Source: an uncultured Paenibacillus sp. (GTDB lineage: Bacteria > Bacillota > Bacilli > Paenibacillales > Paenibacillaceae). From it: DNA of 64,000 nucleotides. The stretch is taken from assembly GCA_937895345.1 (NCBI GenBank), contig CALAWP010000060.1, positions 1 to 64,000 of the forward strand, written 5' to 3'. Of the stretch, positions 1 to 8,552 are shown one piece after another. Each line of letters starts with the position of its first letter. Positions within the stretch are counted from its first letter, which is position 1. Both the position numbers and the translations under genes were made by a program. The notes below the pieces were generated by a model. It was given only the letters and a program-made list of their open reading frames with translations, was not told the origin of the DNA and searched no databases.

Positions 1-81
1 CCTCTCAACCCGACCTTTCCTTTAGTTTACTAGATTTGGGCTTGAGAGTTTACACAATTTATTTTACAGACTCGTTTCCTA

Positions 82-3000
82 TTGCTTGTAATATGTCTAT
101 TACTACTTCCGTTGGACCGCATTTATGCTGCTATGCCTACCTATCCAGCCACCACTCCGGAAAGAAACGTATATTACTATGCAGCCATGATGTCCCAAGA
201 CATCTGGAAGCATGCTGACGGAAAATGGCAGCATACTGGTTATCCAGGGGGGCCTATCGATTGGCTGTTCGATTACTCCTTTGAGTTTCCAGGACGAAAA
301 ATAAAAAAAATTGAGGTAACCGAATTCGATCCAAGTGCAACAGTAACGAATGAATCCTTTGCACAACAGATCGTATTCGACAACACTAGATATATACCGT
401 GGTTAGATTTTGCGGCTAGAGCTGCTTCTGGATATACATCATGTGTCACGGATAAACCAGAAAAATGCACGGATGTCGTGAACGGTTACGGAACGGAACG
501 CGTCACATTTAAAATAAGAGTCGATGGATCGCTAAATGCATTACAGCCCGAAAATCTTAAAGAAGGCAGGGAGGGTGAATTTCATCCTAACGTAGAAGGC
601 TGGCGCCACTATTTCCCCTCCTTCGTCCGCGTAGAACTGGAGCCGCTGGATAACGTTAAGAAGGCATACGAACGTTATTGGACGACAACGGGAAAAAGCT
701 TGAACGGCTTCTATGGTTTGAGAGACAAGGAAACCACGATCGAGGCCGGTAAGAGTTATACGTTTCAAGCTCAATCCCCATCTACTTCAGATCTTACGTA
801 TAAGGGACATAAGCAAAATTCCGGATCAGCCCCGCCGGCCGGCGGATCGTTTACGTCCGGAGATGCCAAAATTACCAATTTTGATGGTAAGCAAGACATC
901 TACATTTACTATTATTTCGAACAAGCTGAAGGACCACCGCCGCCACCACCACCTTATTGCGATTATACGATCAGTCCCCCTCAAAAAGGACAAGTTCGTA
1001 ACGGATCGGTCATGGACCCGGCGGCCAGCGGCATGTTGCGTGCAGATAACCGAGGCGCTGAGTTGTTTGACGTACAACAAGGGATCCCCACAAGCGAAAA
1101 TCTATTCGCCAACGTGTTGGCTTTGAATTACCTGTACCAAAACCAATTTGCCAATATGACCGGTGAAGTTACCTACAAGGTCGACGTGAGGAAAACGTAT
1201 CTGAAAACATGGACGGTGCCGAGCGAGGATCCGGAGGTTCCGCCTTTGCCGATGTCCAAAACCGAAATCGTCCAGGAGCAAGTCACCGTCAAGCGGCCGT
1301 ACTCGTACTGGCAGATCGATAACCTGGAGGTTTACGGCATCGACCGCTCGACAGTCAGCAACTACGCTTTGGGCGGCCAGGGCGGAACAATCACGCTGCA
1401 GCCTGACAGCTATTTAGCGCCTGTGCTTCAATCGTCGCATAAAGAGGCGGTAGAGGATCATGTAACGCCGGCACCTTGCGATGCGATCGATTTAGGCGTC
1501 CAGGAGTTGCCGGGAGGAAATCAGGAGCCGCCGACGCCATCGTTTACAGCCGAAGCTCAAGCGGAGGCCGAAAAAGCTATCGGCAAAAACAAAGTCCGGA
1601 ATGACCGGCTGCTGTTCAATGGCGCTACCATCATGAATGATGGAATCTACGATGAAGCCGCGCCGATGCCGGGCGTGATTCCGGCACCGACGCCAATCGG
1701 GCAGGATGTCTTGTATCGAAACGGCTTGACGATCAGCCGGACGCTGCAAAACCGGGCCGACAACCCGACGACCGGGCAAATCTATTATGAGCTGCTTCCC
1801 GGCAACATTAACGGCGGCGCCGATCGGTCCTTTGCCATTCCCAATATGAATACGGTCACCGTCCATACGCCAACCGTCATGTATCCAGCGATCTCGGATG
1901 ATCGGGAGCATAATCAGAAAATCAATCCGGCCGCGGGCCGTGCCGCGCTCATTCTGGATCGCGAGTTCGCCGTAAGCCTGCCGACCAGCGGCCAGCACCG
2001 GAACATACCGGGGTACGGGAACCGGGACTATCAAAAGTACATCACGATCAAGCAGGTCTATTTCCCGTTTGACGTATACGACGCGGAGACCGGACAGTTT
2101 TATGCAAAGAACCAGTGGATTTCGGTTCCGGTCGCGCAGCAGTCCAAAACCTTTTTCCTGCCGGTATGGGTCGATGAAGGATTTTATACGGTAAGCTTCC
2201 GCTCCTTTGCGGAGAACTATCCGCCGGGCTTCACCCATGAAACGGCAGCCAATATGAATTGGATGAATCATGCGGCGACGAATACGGTGCCCGTCGATGT
2301 CGTGGGCCGGCTTTATGACTTCCGGATTACAGATATTGCGGACTACAACTGGGAACGGGTGTTTCGTACGGCGAAGGGAAGCGCGGCGCATTCGGCTAAC
2401 GTGTATTACGTCGGGAATCGGGGAATTGACGGCGCCGTGCTGGGCAACCGCAACTTGCAAGGCGAGCCGGTTGGCGGCCGGCAGCTGTTGTCGCTGCCGA
2501 TCCGTCCGGGCAGCCATCCGGAATATCCCTACCGCAACTGGGTAATCAAGAGCGGCTACCATTTCAAGTTCGAAGTGAAAACCAAAGGCAATATGGACGG
2601 GCTGTACGACGCCGTACGCCTCTATCCGAGCTTTTATTTTGTGAAGAAGGACGGCACCGGCCGTATCCCTGTCGATCTGTATTACCACGATTATACGAAC
2701 GGGAGCTATTTCGTCCGAATCGGCTCGTCCAACGACCGGGTAGAGCGTCAGGTTGTCTTAAACGATCGGCTGCGGAACGTGCCGCAGGCTGCGCTGAACG
2801 ACACGGCCCGTTTTATGGCGAGCGTGCATGGGGTCAACGACTTTTTGACGAAGGCCAAGAAGCCGAAAACGGTCGGCCGGCTAAGCTGGCTGCTGCTGCC
2901 GTACGAAATGCGGACGCTGCACGGTCCGAAGACGATTCCTTCCACGGTGCCGGCGATGCGCGCGCTGGGCTCCATGCAGACGTGGTACGGAGAGTACAGC

Positions 3001-3348
3001 CTGCCGGCCACGGTGTACGCGGTGCGCGCAGGGACGAACGTTGCGGAGTACGGCCGCAAGAACGGAGGCATCCGCGAAGATGCGCCGATCTTCCTGAAGG
3101 ACGGCTATCTGATCGTCAACTTTAATCTCGAGACGATCCGCGACCGGGATTTGGACCATCCCTATCTTCGCTATTATCCGCTGGAAGGCGAGAGGTATCC
3201 CTATAACAACCAATGGGCTATGGAAGGCTTTGTCTACCGTCAGCAGGATAAATCCGGCCATACATTTATATTGAAGGACGGCGACGTGGCCTTCTACCAT
3301 CCGGACAAGTCCAGCAATGCCGATTTTGGCTCGGCGGTGCCGCATTGA
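82..3348 (+). CDS. Large secreted protein, probably DUF5704 family
   Basis: This 1088-residue protein of unknown function is probably exported. A hydrophobic N-terminus (LVICLLLLP, then DRIYA-A) looks like a signal peptide ending near residue 17. The body is rich in aromatic and beta-type sequence, and a run of seven prolines near residue 290 separates an N-terminal from a larger C-terminal part. No catalytic motif was recognised. I believe it belongs to the Paenibacillus DUF5704 group, but this is from memory of the sequence type. The start is uncertain: the in-frame stop at 43-45 leaves TTG at 82 as the only standard start that keeps the hydrophobic segment, and it has no clear Shine-Dalgarno. 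An ATT at 61 would add a positively charged n-region. The first roughly 1 kb is visibly more AT-rich than the rest. Confidence 0.6.
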   Translation: MLVICLLLLPLDRIYAAMPTYPATTPERNVYYYAAMMSQDIWKHADGKWQHTGYPGGPIDWLFDYSFEFPGRKIKKIEVTEFDPSATVTNESFAQQIVFDNTRYIPWLDFAARAASGYTSCVTDKPEKCTDVVNGYGTERVTFKIRVDGSLNALQPENLKEGREGEFHPNVEGWRHYFPSFVRVELEPLDNVKKAYERYWTTTGKSLNGFYGLRDKETTIEAGKSYTFQAQSPSTSDLTYKGHKQNSGSAPPAGGSFTSGDAKITNFDGKQDIYIYYYFEQAEGPPPPPPPYCDYTISPPQKGQVRNGSVMDPAASGMLRADNRGAELFDVQQGIPTSENLFANVLALNYLYQNQFANMTGEVTYKVDVRKTYLKTWTVPSEDPEVPPLPMSKTEIVQEQVTVKRPYSYWQIDNLEVYGIDRSTVSNYALGGQGGTITLQPDSYLAPVLQSSHKEAVEDHVTPAPCDAIDLGVQELPGGNQEPPTPSFTAEAQAEAEKAIGKNKVRNDRLLFNGATIMNDGIYDEAAPMPGVIPAPTPIGQDVLYRNGLTISRTLQNRADNPTTGQIYYELLPGNINGGADRSFAIPNMNTVTVHTPTVMYPAISDDREHNQKINPAAGRAALILDREFAVSLPTSGQHRNIPGYGNRDYQKYITIKQVYFPFDVYDAETGQFYAKNQWISVPVAQQSKTFFLPVWVDEGFYTVSFRSFAENYPPGFTHETAANMNWMNHAATNTVPVDVVGRLYDFRITDIADYNWERVFRTAKGSAAHSANVYYVGNRGIDGAVLGNRNLQGEPVGGRQLLSLPIRPGSHPEYPYRNWVIKSGYHFKFEVKTKGNMDGLYDAVRLYPSFYFVKKDGTGRIPVDLYYHDYTNGSYFVRIGSSNDRVERQVVLNDRLRNVPQAALNDTARFMASVHGVNDFLTKAKKPKTVGRLSWLLLPYEMRTLHGPKTIPSTVPAMRALGSMQTWYGEYSLPATVYAVRAGTNVAEYGRKNGGIREDAPIFLKDGYLIVNFNLETIRDRDLDHPYLRYYPLEGERYPYNNQWAMEGFVYRQQDKSGHTFILKDGDVAFYHPDKSSNADFGSAVPH

Positions 3349-3373
3349 CGGCGTGGGGAACGAACTGTATGTT
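3345..3373 (+). promoter_or_regulatory. Candidate sigma-A promoter for the DUF1904 gene
   Basis: TTGACG and TATGTT are separated by 17 bases. The -35 box lies across the stop codon of the upstream gene. A second -10-like TATGAT overlaps immediately downstream. Prediction from sequence only. Confidence 0.45.
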
Positions 3374-3456
3374 ATGATGGAAAGCAAAACGGCCGCAGCA
3401 CCAATCAATCAATGGGGCATGCGGCGGCATATCTTTAGCAAACGGGGGTGGCAGCA

Positions 3457-3786
3457 ATGCCCAATTTATTGTTTCGCGGAGTCGAGGCGGACAAGCTGCG
3501 CAGGATCGGCGAACCGCTGGCGGCCGAGCTGGCCGATATTTGCGGCTGCGGCGCCGATAATTTTACGATGGACGTCATGCTGACGGCAACGGTTTACGGG
3601 GGGCTGGACGGGCGTTCGTATCCGTTCGTCGAAATCGGCTGGTTCGAGCGCGGCCAATCGGTCCGAGACCGGGTGGCCGAAGCGGTCGCCGGACAACTGC
3701 GTTCGATCGGAGTGGAGGAATGCGAAATGGTGTTTCGCGCTTACCGGGAGGACCATTACTACATCAACGGCAAGCCATGCGGGTAG
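3457..3786 (+). CDS. DUF1904 family protein
   Basis: This 109-residue soluble protein matches the DUF1904 family, small tautomerase-superfamily-like proteins of unknown substrate. It has the family pattern of an N-terminal beta strand starting MPNLLFRGV, a central VEIGWFERGQ segment and a C-terminal YREDHYYINGKPCG end. The start at ATG 3457 is chosen because GGGGGTGG lies 5 bases upstream; a start at 3448 would lie inside that ribosome binding site. The gene stands alone with its own candidate promoter and is followed by a strong terminator shared with the convergent GH88 gene. Family assignment is fairly confident; biochemical role is unknown. Confidence 0.75.
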   Translation: MPNLLFRGVEADKLRRIGEPLAAELADICGCGADNFTMDVMLTATVYGGLDGRSYPFVEIGWFERGQSVRDRVAEAVAGQLRSIGVEECEMVFRAYREDHYYINGKPCG

Positions 3787-3814
3787 GAAGCCGGGCATCG
3801 GGTTTGCCATAAGG

Positions 3815-3869
3815 AAAAGGCAGCTTCGCACGGCAGCGGCAATTGCCGCTGCGCGGGAAGCTGCCTTTT
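3815..3869. terminator. Bidirectional terminator between convergent genes
   Basis: Arms AAAAGGCAGCTTC (3815-3827) and GAAGCTGCCTTTT (3857-3869) pair fully and enclose a second hairpin (GCAGCGGCAATTGCCGCTGC). The A-run on one side and T-run on the other let it serve both strands. Confidence 0.8.
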
Positions 3870-3888
3870 GGCATTTGGGGCGCCTTCG

Positions 3889-5004
3889 TCAAAAAATCCG
3901 GTTGCGCCAGCCGTTCAGCTTGGCCGCCGCTTCCGCAAAGAAATAGTCGCCGTAAATGAGCGATACGTCGATATTGTCGTTTTGCGGCTTGTGGCCGGTG
4001 CCGTGCAGCAGAATCGCTTCATGCTCCGGCTGGTCCCAAGTCGCATAGTGGTCGCTCAGCGATTGCACGATGCGTTCAGCCGCGCGCCGGTAGATGCGCT
4101 CGTCCGCACCGGAGACGACGTCCGCCAGCTCGAGCAGGCCGGATGCCGCGATCGCGGCGGCGGAGCTGTCGCGCGGCTCGCCTTCCAGCGCAGGGAGCCG
4201 GAAATCCCAATAAGGCACAAGATCGTCGGGCAGCGCCGCCACAAAATAATGGGCTACCCGCTTGGCCGCCTGCAGGTAACGCGCTTCTCCCGTCCAGCGG
4301 GCGGCGAGCGCCAGACCGTACAGCGCCCATGCGTTGCCGCGGCTCCAGGCGGAATCGGGGCCGAACCCTTGTCCGCCGAGCGCTTCGATGAAGGCTCCGG
4401 TCTCCGGGTCGAACGACAGGATGTGGCAGGCGGAGCCGTCTTCCCGAATCGCATGCTTCAGGAAAGTATCCGCGTGCCTGACGGCGATATGCTTGTAGCG
4501 CGGGTCGCCGGATTGTTCGCTGGCCCAGAACAGGAGCGGGATGTTCATCAAGCAGTCGATTATCGCCCAGCCGACGACATGCGGGCCGTTCCAGGCGCGA
4601 ATGAAGTTGCCTTGCGGGTTGAAGCGCCCCGCCAAAAAGTTGGCCGCCATCATGCCGATCCGAAGCCCGTCGCGGTCGCCGGTCAGCTTATATTTGATGA
4701 CCGCCGTCGGGAGAAACTGGAATCCCACGTCGTGGTACAGCTCGACCGGATATTCCGCAAAGCAAGCCTCCAGCTTATGGTCCCAATCCCAGGCCGCTTC
4801 TTTGTAGGCCTCGTTGCCGGTCACATCGTACATCAGCCACAGCAGCCCCGGCCAGAAGCCGGACGTCCACCAGCTGTGGGCCGCATCGTCGTAAACGCCG
4901 TTGTCCCGCGCGACATGCGGCGACTTGTCGCCGATCAGCCGCATCATCGTTTCCGTTTTGGCGGTCAACCGCCGCATCAATTCCTCTTTGTACACGGTAT
5001 CCAT
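3889..5004 (-). CDS. Glycoside hydrolase family 88 (unsaturated glucuronyl hydrolase type)
   Basis: A 371-residue cytoplasmic enzyme with no signal peptide. GH88 enzymes hydrolyse the unsaturated uronic acid left at the non-reducing end by polysaccharide lyases, through hydration of the double bond. The sequence carries the family landmarks: WWTSGFWPGLLW near residue 45, YHDVGFQ with Asp92, VGWAIIDCLMN with Asp150 (the pair corresponding to the catalytic aspartates of Bacillus UGL) and AWSRGNAWALYG near 220. The ATG at 5004 follows AAGGGGGAC. It is transcribed divergently from an AraC-type regulator 122 bases away, a common arrangement for inducible glycan use, but no lyase or transporter is adjacent. 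Substrate (rhamnogalacturonan versus glycosaminoglycan) cannot be told from sequence alone. Confidence 0.88.
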   Translation of the reverse strand: MDTVYKEELMRRLTAKTETMMRLIGDKSPHVARDNGVYDDAAHSWWTSGFWPGLLWLMYDVTGNEAYKEAAWDWDHKLEACFAEYPVELYHDVGFQFLPTAVIKYKLTGDRDGLRIGMMAANFLAGRFNPQGNFIRAWNGPHVVGWAIIDCLMNIPLLFWASEQSGDPRYKHIAVRHADTFLKHAIREDGSACHILSFDPETGAFIEALGGQGFGPDSAWSRGNAWALYGLALAARWTGEARYLQAAKRVAHYFVAALPDDLVPYWDFRLPALEGEPRDSSAAAIAASGLLELADVVSGADERIYRRAAERIVQSLSDHYATWDQPEHEAILLHGTGHKPQNDNIDVSLIYGDYFFAEAAAKLNGWRNRIF

Positions 5005-5037
5005 TCTGCTGCAGTCCCCCTTCTCGTCGCTGATTCC

Positions 5038-5066
5038 ATTATACCTTCTGACAACAGCTCGAAATT
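5038..5066 (-). promoter_or_regulatory. Candidate promoter for the GH88 gene
   Basis: A consensus -10 TATAAT on the minus strand (5038-5043) has only a poor -35 (AATTTC, 5061-5066). A weak -35 next to a divergent AraC activator fits activator-dependent expression. It overlaps the araC promoter, so binding at one could affect both. Confidence 0.5.
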
Positions 5067-5076
5067 GCTGTACAAT
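5048..5076 (+). promoter_or_regulatory. Sigma-A-like promoter of the AraC regulator
   Basis: CTGACA (5048-5053), 17-base spacer, TACAAT (5071-5076): each box is one mismatch from consensus. The start codon lies 50 bases downstream. Confidence 0.65.
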
Positions 5077-5126
5077 GATAAAAAATGTTGCTGCGTTGAC
5101 ATATTCGGCCGGGATGAGGGATCGGA

Positions 5127-6050
5127 ATGAAATCGCTTTACCAAAGGATGGATTACGGGGCCAAACCTTATTTATGGGCCTACCGCAAATATTCGGACAG
5201 CCGCTTCGAAGGTTATTATCATTGGCACGAGGGCTTTGAGCTGTTGCTGGTGCACCGGGGGCGCGGCAGCGTCATCGTGAACCAGAAGACGTATGAGCTC
5301 CGCCCGGGCATGCTGTTTTTTTTTCGCCCGTTCCAGCTGCATAAAGTATATGCCGAGGTAAGTCCGGACTGCCCTTACGAGCGCAGCATCCTTCACTTTG
5401 TTCCGTCGTTTGCGGAGCCGTATATAAGTCCGTTTGCTTCCTTGAAAGATTTGTTCATGCGAATGGAGAAAGGGCTGACGGAGGAACAGGCGGCGGACGC
5501 GGGCGGGCTGATGGCAGCCGCGGAATCGGCTTGCCGCGATTTCGAGCGATGCGAAGAGGGCTCGTCCGGCGCGGAGAGTCTGGAGCAGGCGGCGCTGCTC
5601 TTGCTGCGGTGGCTGACCGTGCTGCAGCAGGCGGGAGGGCTGGCGGAACGTTCGGACGCCGCCGGCCGGAAGCGCATCCGCCATTCGGAAGCCGTCATGG
5701 ATTGGCTGGAAGCCCGGTACGGCGAGCCGTTCCGGCTCGAAGCGCTGGCGGAGGACATGCATATGTCCAAAGCATATTTGTCCCGGCTGTTCCGGCAGGA
5801 GACGGGCAGCAGCATTACGGGATATTTGACGGCGAGACGCATCCGGCAAGCCTGCAGCCTGCTCCAGTCGTCGGAGCTGTCCGTCGAAATGATCGGAGAG
5901 AAGGTGGGACTCTCGAACGTTTCCTATTTTATCCAGCTGTTCAAACGGACGGTCGGCGTCTCTCCGCATCAATATCGGCTCAAGCTGCAATCGGGCGAGA
6001 CGGTTGCGAACGCAAGGCGGCCCGGCCCGGCCTCGCTGCGCCTTCCTTAA
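5127..6050 (+). CDS. AraC family transcriptional regulator
   Basis: A 307-residue regulator with an N-terminal cupin-type sensing domain (roughly residues 20-110; YHWHEGFELLLV and RPGMLFFFRPFQLHKV are typical) and a C-terminal double helix-turn-helix (about 185-290; FRLEALAEDMHMSKAYLSRLF, then the second helix pair ending TVGVSPHQYR). It probably binds a sugar or uronide in the cupin domain and controls the divergent GH88 gene, inferred from the shared intergenic region. GATGAGGG lies 6 bases upstream of ATG 5127. Its stop codon overlaps the stop codon of the convergent DUF2536 gene. Confidence 0.88.
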   Translation: MKSLYQRMDYGAKPYLWAYRKYSDSRFEGYYHWHEGFELLLVHRGRGSVIVNQKTYELRPGMLFFFRPFQLHKVYAEVSPDCPYERSILHFVPSFAEPYISPFASLKDLFMRMEKGLTEEQAADAGGLMAAAESACRDFERCEEGSSGAESLEQAALLLLRWLTVLQQAGGLAERSDAAGRKRIRHSEAVMDWLEARYGEPFRLEALAEDMHMSKAYLSRLFRQETGSSITGYLTARRIRQACSLLQSSELSVEMIGEKVGLSNVSYFIQLFKRTVGVSPHQYRLKLQSGETVANARRPGPASLRLP

Positions 6051-6256
6051 CGCTTCAGCTTGAAATGCACGACGGCGCTGTAAAGCGGCTTTTCCGTCCG
6101 CGGGTCGAAGACGCAGCTGTGCGACACCGAATGGACGTCGAGCATCAGCGCCTTGTTGTTTTCGATTTGCCGTTCGATCTGCCTCTCCAGCTCTTTGATG
6201 CTGCTTGCTTCGAACAGCTCGATCTTGTTTTCGATCAGATCCAGTTGAAACTGCAT
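6047..6256 (-). CDS. DUF2536 family protein (YrzA-like)
   Basis: A 69-residue cytoplasmic protein resembling the small Bacillus DUF2536 family. It has a charged helix (LIENKIELFEA to LERQIERQIENN), then ALMLDVHSVSHS and a final SAVVHFKLK strand. Function is unknown. GGGAGGT lies 9 bases before ATG 6256. The stop codon (TTA on the plus strand, 6047-6049) shares bases with the TAA of araC. A candidate promoter lies upstream on the minus strand: TATAAT at 6301-6306 with a weak TTGGAT 17 bases further. Family assignment is from remembered similarity. Confidence 0.65.
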   Translation of the reverse strand: MQFQLDLIENKIELFEASSIKELERQIERQIENNKALMLDVHSVSHSCVFDPRTEKPLYSAVVHFKLKR

Positions 6257-6342
6257 GGCATGATGACCTCCCGATACGATACTTCCTTCGTTACGGTTCC
6301 ATTATACCTTGGTTGCGGCGTCCATCCAATGTTGCAAGCGCC

Positions 6343-6364
6343 TGCCGGCCTATACAAACCGGCA
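6343..6364. promoter_or_regulatory. Inverted repeat upstream of the permease gene
   Basis: TGCCGG (6343-6348) and CCGGCA (6359-6364) flank a 10-base centre that contains TATACA, a possible -10. This looks like an operator covering a promoter, 55 bases before the permease start. The regulator is not known. Confidence 0.35.
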
Positions 6365-6418
6365 AAGAAATGGTAACATCGGGTCATATTATGGAAAATG
6401 TTGAAGGAGAGCCGACCG

Positions 6419-8170
6419 ATGGAATCAAATACGAATTATCAGCCCATAAGCGAAAGCGCTTCGATTCGTCATCCGGAAAGTTTGACGGAGCGGATCTGGA
6501 AATACAAATTTCATTACGTAATCGTAATCCCGGCCTTTATTTTCTTGTTCGCGTTCAAAATCGTTCCTTTTCTGCAAGGCATCCTGTTGTCGCTGAAAGA
6601 TTACAAAGTGTTCCAAGGCCTGTTCGGCAGCCCGTTCGTCGGCCTGGCCCATTATGCGAGCCTGTTCCGGGATGCAGCCTTCGGCCGTGTGCTGGGAAAC
6701 ACGGTGCTTTATAATGTCCTTTATTTGGGTCTGACCTTCGTCGTCGGGCTTGCCTTGGCCGTCGGCTTGAGCAGCATCGCGTCGGGCAAGCTGCGCGGTG
6801 CGGTGACGACGGCGCTGCTGGCGCCGTACGTGCTGCCGACCGTCGTCCTCGGCAGCATCGCGATGTGGCTGGTCAGTCCGACGTCCTCCCCGTTCCAATT
6901 GACGGAGTCGTTGTGGCTGGCGGAGACGTGGAGCTTCCGGCTCGTTCTGCTGACGGTCGAGCTGGTCAAGACGGCCGGCATCCCGGCGGTTATCGGGCTG
7001 GCGGCCGTCGCTTCGGCGCATGCGGCCCGCCGTGCGGGAGGCGGAGCGGCGGATTCCGAAGCTGCGGCCGTGGCGGATTCCCCCGGCTTCTTCCGGCTGA
7101 ACGTATGGCCGGCGGTCAAGGCGGTGCTTGCCGTGACGCTGCTGCAGTCGGCTTTTCTGCTGACCTCGAATGCGGAACTGGTGTATATGTTCCTGAATCC
7201 GTTGGTCAATGCGGAGACGGTGGACTACTTTATTTTTCGCAACGGCTTCATGAACGCCCGATTCGATCTGGCCGCCGCCGCCTGGTATATCCAATATGCC
7301 TTGCAGCTGGCGCTGGCCGCCGCCGCTTATTTTCTCGTCCGGGGCAAGCTGCTGAACGCGTTGTTCCATCAGGCCGCCGAGTGGTCTCCGCTGCGCGGCG
7401 GCAATCGCGCCGCCGGCCTGGCGGCGGGAATCGTCTGTTCCGCGGCGGCGCTGCTTGTGCTGTACTTGTCGCTCGTTCATCCGTTTGTCGCCCGCAGCGA
7501 GTCCGGGTATCCGCTCGGGGAGCTGCTGCCGGCCGGCAACCTGTTTCTTTATGCCGTATTGTTTGCGGCGGCGTCCATCTTCCATTTGGCGTTTGTATTG
7601 ACGTTGTCTTACCCGATGACGGTGAAGCGGCTCCCCGGCGGCACGTTGTACCGGCTGTTTCTGATCGCGGCGCTGTTGACGGGTTCGGGAACGATTCACG
7701 AATATCTTTTTTATCGTAATTTGGAGATGGTCAACACCGTGCTGCCGGTCGTCTTCCACGGCTTCTTCGGCATCGCGGCCGCGTTTGCGCTGAAAGGCTG
7801 GTTCAACGGCAAGTACGCCGATTTGAAGCTGCAGGCGGAAGCGGAAGGACGAGGAGAGCTGCGCGCCTTCTTCATGCTCTATATTCCGAAAGTGTGGAAG
7901 CCGCTGCTGGCGCTTGGCGGCTTGCAATGGATCATGCTGTGGAATTCGTATATGCCGTCTCTGATCTACATCAGCGACCCGAGCCAGCAAGCTCCAATGC
8001 TGCAATGGCTGTCGGTGGTACGGCATGCGGAATCGCTTGGGATCGCGGCCGGGGACCCGGTGCTGTTCCGAGCCGGAGCGCTCTTGAGCTTGCCGCCGTT
8101 AATCTTGTTCCTGCTGCTGCGCAAGTGGCTGACGGCGGCCTTATGGACCGGCAGCATTCGCAAGCCGTAA
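6419..8170 (+). CDS. Single-chain double ABC permease (LplB-like plus LplC-like halves)
   Basis: This 583-residue polytopic membrane protein joins two carbohydrate-type (CUT1) permease modules. The N-terminal half (about 1-320) starts like LplB/MalF permeases and carries an EAA-type cytoplasmic loop around SEAAAVADSPGFFRLNVWP. The C-terminal half (about 330-583) resembles LplC/YtcP permeases, with GSGTIHEYLF, a second EAA-like loop (QAEAEGRGELRAFFMLYIP) and LQWIMLWNSYMP. Normally these are separate proteins that pair and bind an MsmX-type ATPase. Both loops deviate from the classical EAA-x3-G pattern. ATG 6419 is chosen because GAAGGAGA lies 8 bases upstream. No binding protein or ATPase gene adjoins it. 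Confidence 0.75.
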   Translation: MESNTNYQPISESASIRHPESLTERIWKYKFHYVIVIPAFIFLFAFKIVPFLQGILLSLKDYKVFQGLFGSPFVGLAHYASLFRDAAFGRVLGNTVLYNVLYLGLTFVVGLALAVGLSSIASGKLRGAVTTALLAPYVLPTVVLGSIAMWLVSPTSSPFQLTESLWLAETWSFRLVLLTVELVKTAGIPAVIGLAAVASAHAARRAGGGAADSEAAAVADSPGFFRLNVWPAVKAVLAVTLLQSAFLLTSNAELVYMFLNPLVNAETVDYFIFRNGFMNARFDLAAAAWYIQYALQLALAAAAYFLVRGKLLNALFHQAAEWSPLRGGNRAAGLAAGIVCSAAALLVLYLSLVHPFVARSESGYPLGELLPAGNLFLYAVLFAAASIFHLAFVLTLSYPMTVKRLPGGTLYRLFLIAALLTGSGTIHEYLFYRNLEMVNTVLPVVFHGFFGIAAAFALKGWFNGKYADLKLQAEAEGRGELRAFFMLYIPKVWKPLLALGGLQWIMLWNSYMPSLIYISDPSQQAPMLQWLSVVRHAESLGIAAGDPVLFRAGALLSLPPLILFLLLRKWLTAALWTGSIRKP

Positions 8171-8285
8171 GGCGAGCCGCGTTGCGCAAGAAGCGGCGAA
8201 TGCTTTTCCCGGCGCCGAATCGACTGGAACGGACATGTTCGACAAATGTTAACGGTTTCGGCGGTTCAAACCGGGTCCAATGGTG

Positions 8286-8291
8286 TACAAT
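8286..8291 (+). promoter_or_regulatory. Candidate -10 box for the 40-residue peptide gene
   Basis: TACAAT 31 bases before the start codon at 8322. The -35 region (GGTTCA, 8263-8268, 17-base spacing) is poor, so strength is uncertain. Confidence 0.4.
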
Positions 8292-8321
8292 AAAGGGGAA
8301 TTTAGAAAAGGAGGGACGGCT

Positions 8322-8444
8322 ATGGGCAATGTTCCCGCCAGCGTATGGATCTTCTCGGCTATCATTATCGCGATCATTACATGGATGACGCTGTGGGTCA
8401 CCAAAAAAGCCTACTCGAAAAAATGGGACGAAGCGGACGAGTAA
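8322..8444 (+). CDS. Small single-span membrane protein (40 aa)
   Basis: A 40-codon gene with one predicted membrane helix (about residues 6-26, VWIFSAIIIAIITWMTLWV) followed by a charged tail (TKKAYSKKWDEADE). Positive residues directly after the helix suggest an outside N-terminus and cytoplasmic C-terminus. Support for a real gene comes from AAAAGGAGGG 6 bases before ATG 8322, a TACAAT -10 upstream and a strong terminator 23 bases after the stop. It lies downstream of the double permease in the same direction, with 150 bases and its own signals between. No family was recognised with confidence. Confidence 0.7.
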   Translation: MGNVPASVWIFSAIIIAIITWMTLWVTKKAYSKKWDEADE

Positions 8445-8467
8445 GGCCGCCGTCATTTTATGCCTTT

Positions 8468-8508
8468 AGGGCTCTTCTTCCGGAATGCGTCCGAAGGGGA
8501 GCCCTTTT
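8468..8508. terminator. Terminator after the 40-residue gene
   Basis: AGGGCTC...TTCCGG pairs with CCGAAGGGGAGCCCT, followed by TTT. An A/T-rich flank on the other side lets it also serve the convergent MocR gene. Confidence 0.7.
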
Positions 8509-8552
8509 GCATCCCCGCAATATATTCAAGCGGCTTCCCGGATCGGCGTCTT

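Noticed and set aside
36..218. Overlapping frame at the left end, possibly a frameshifted N-terminus of the first gene
   Set aside because: It begins with TTG without a ribosome binding site, and the main frame already has its own signal-peptide-like start; no homology could be seen to join them.
1492..2688. 398-codon minus-strand frame inside the large secreted gene
   Set aside because: Shadow of a clearly coding plus-strand gene, with no start signals.
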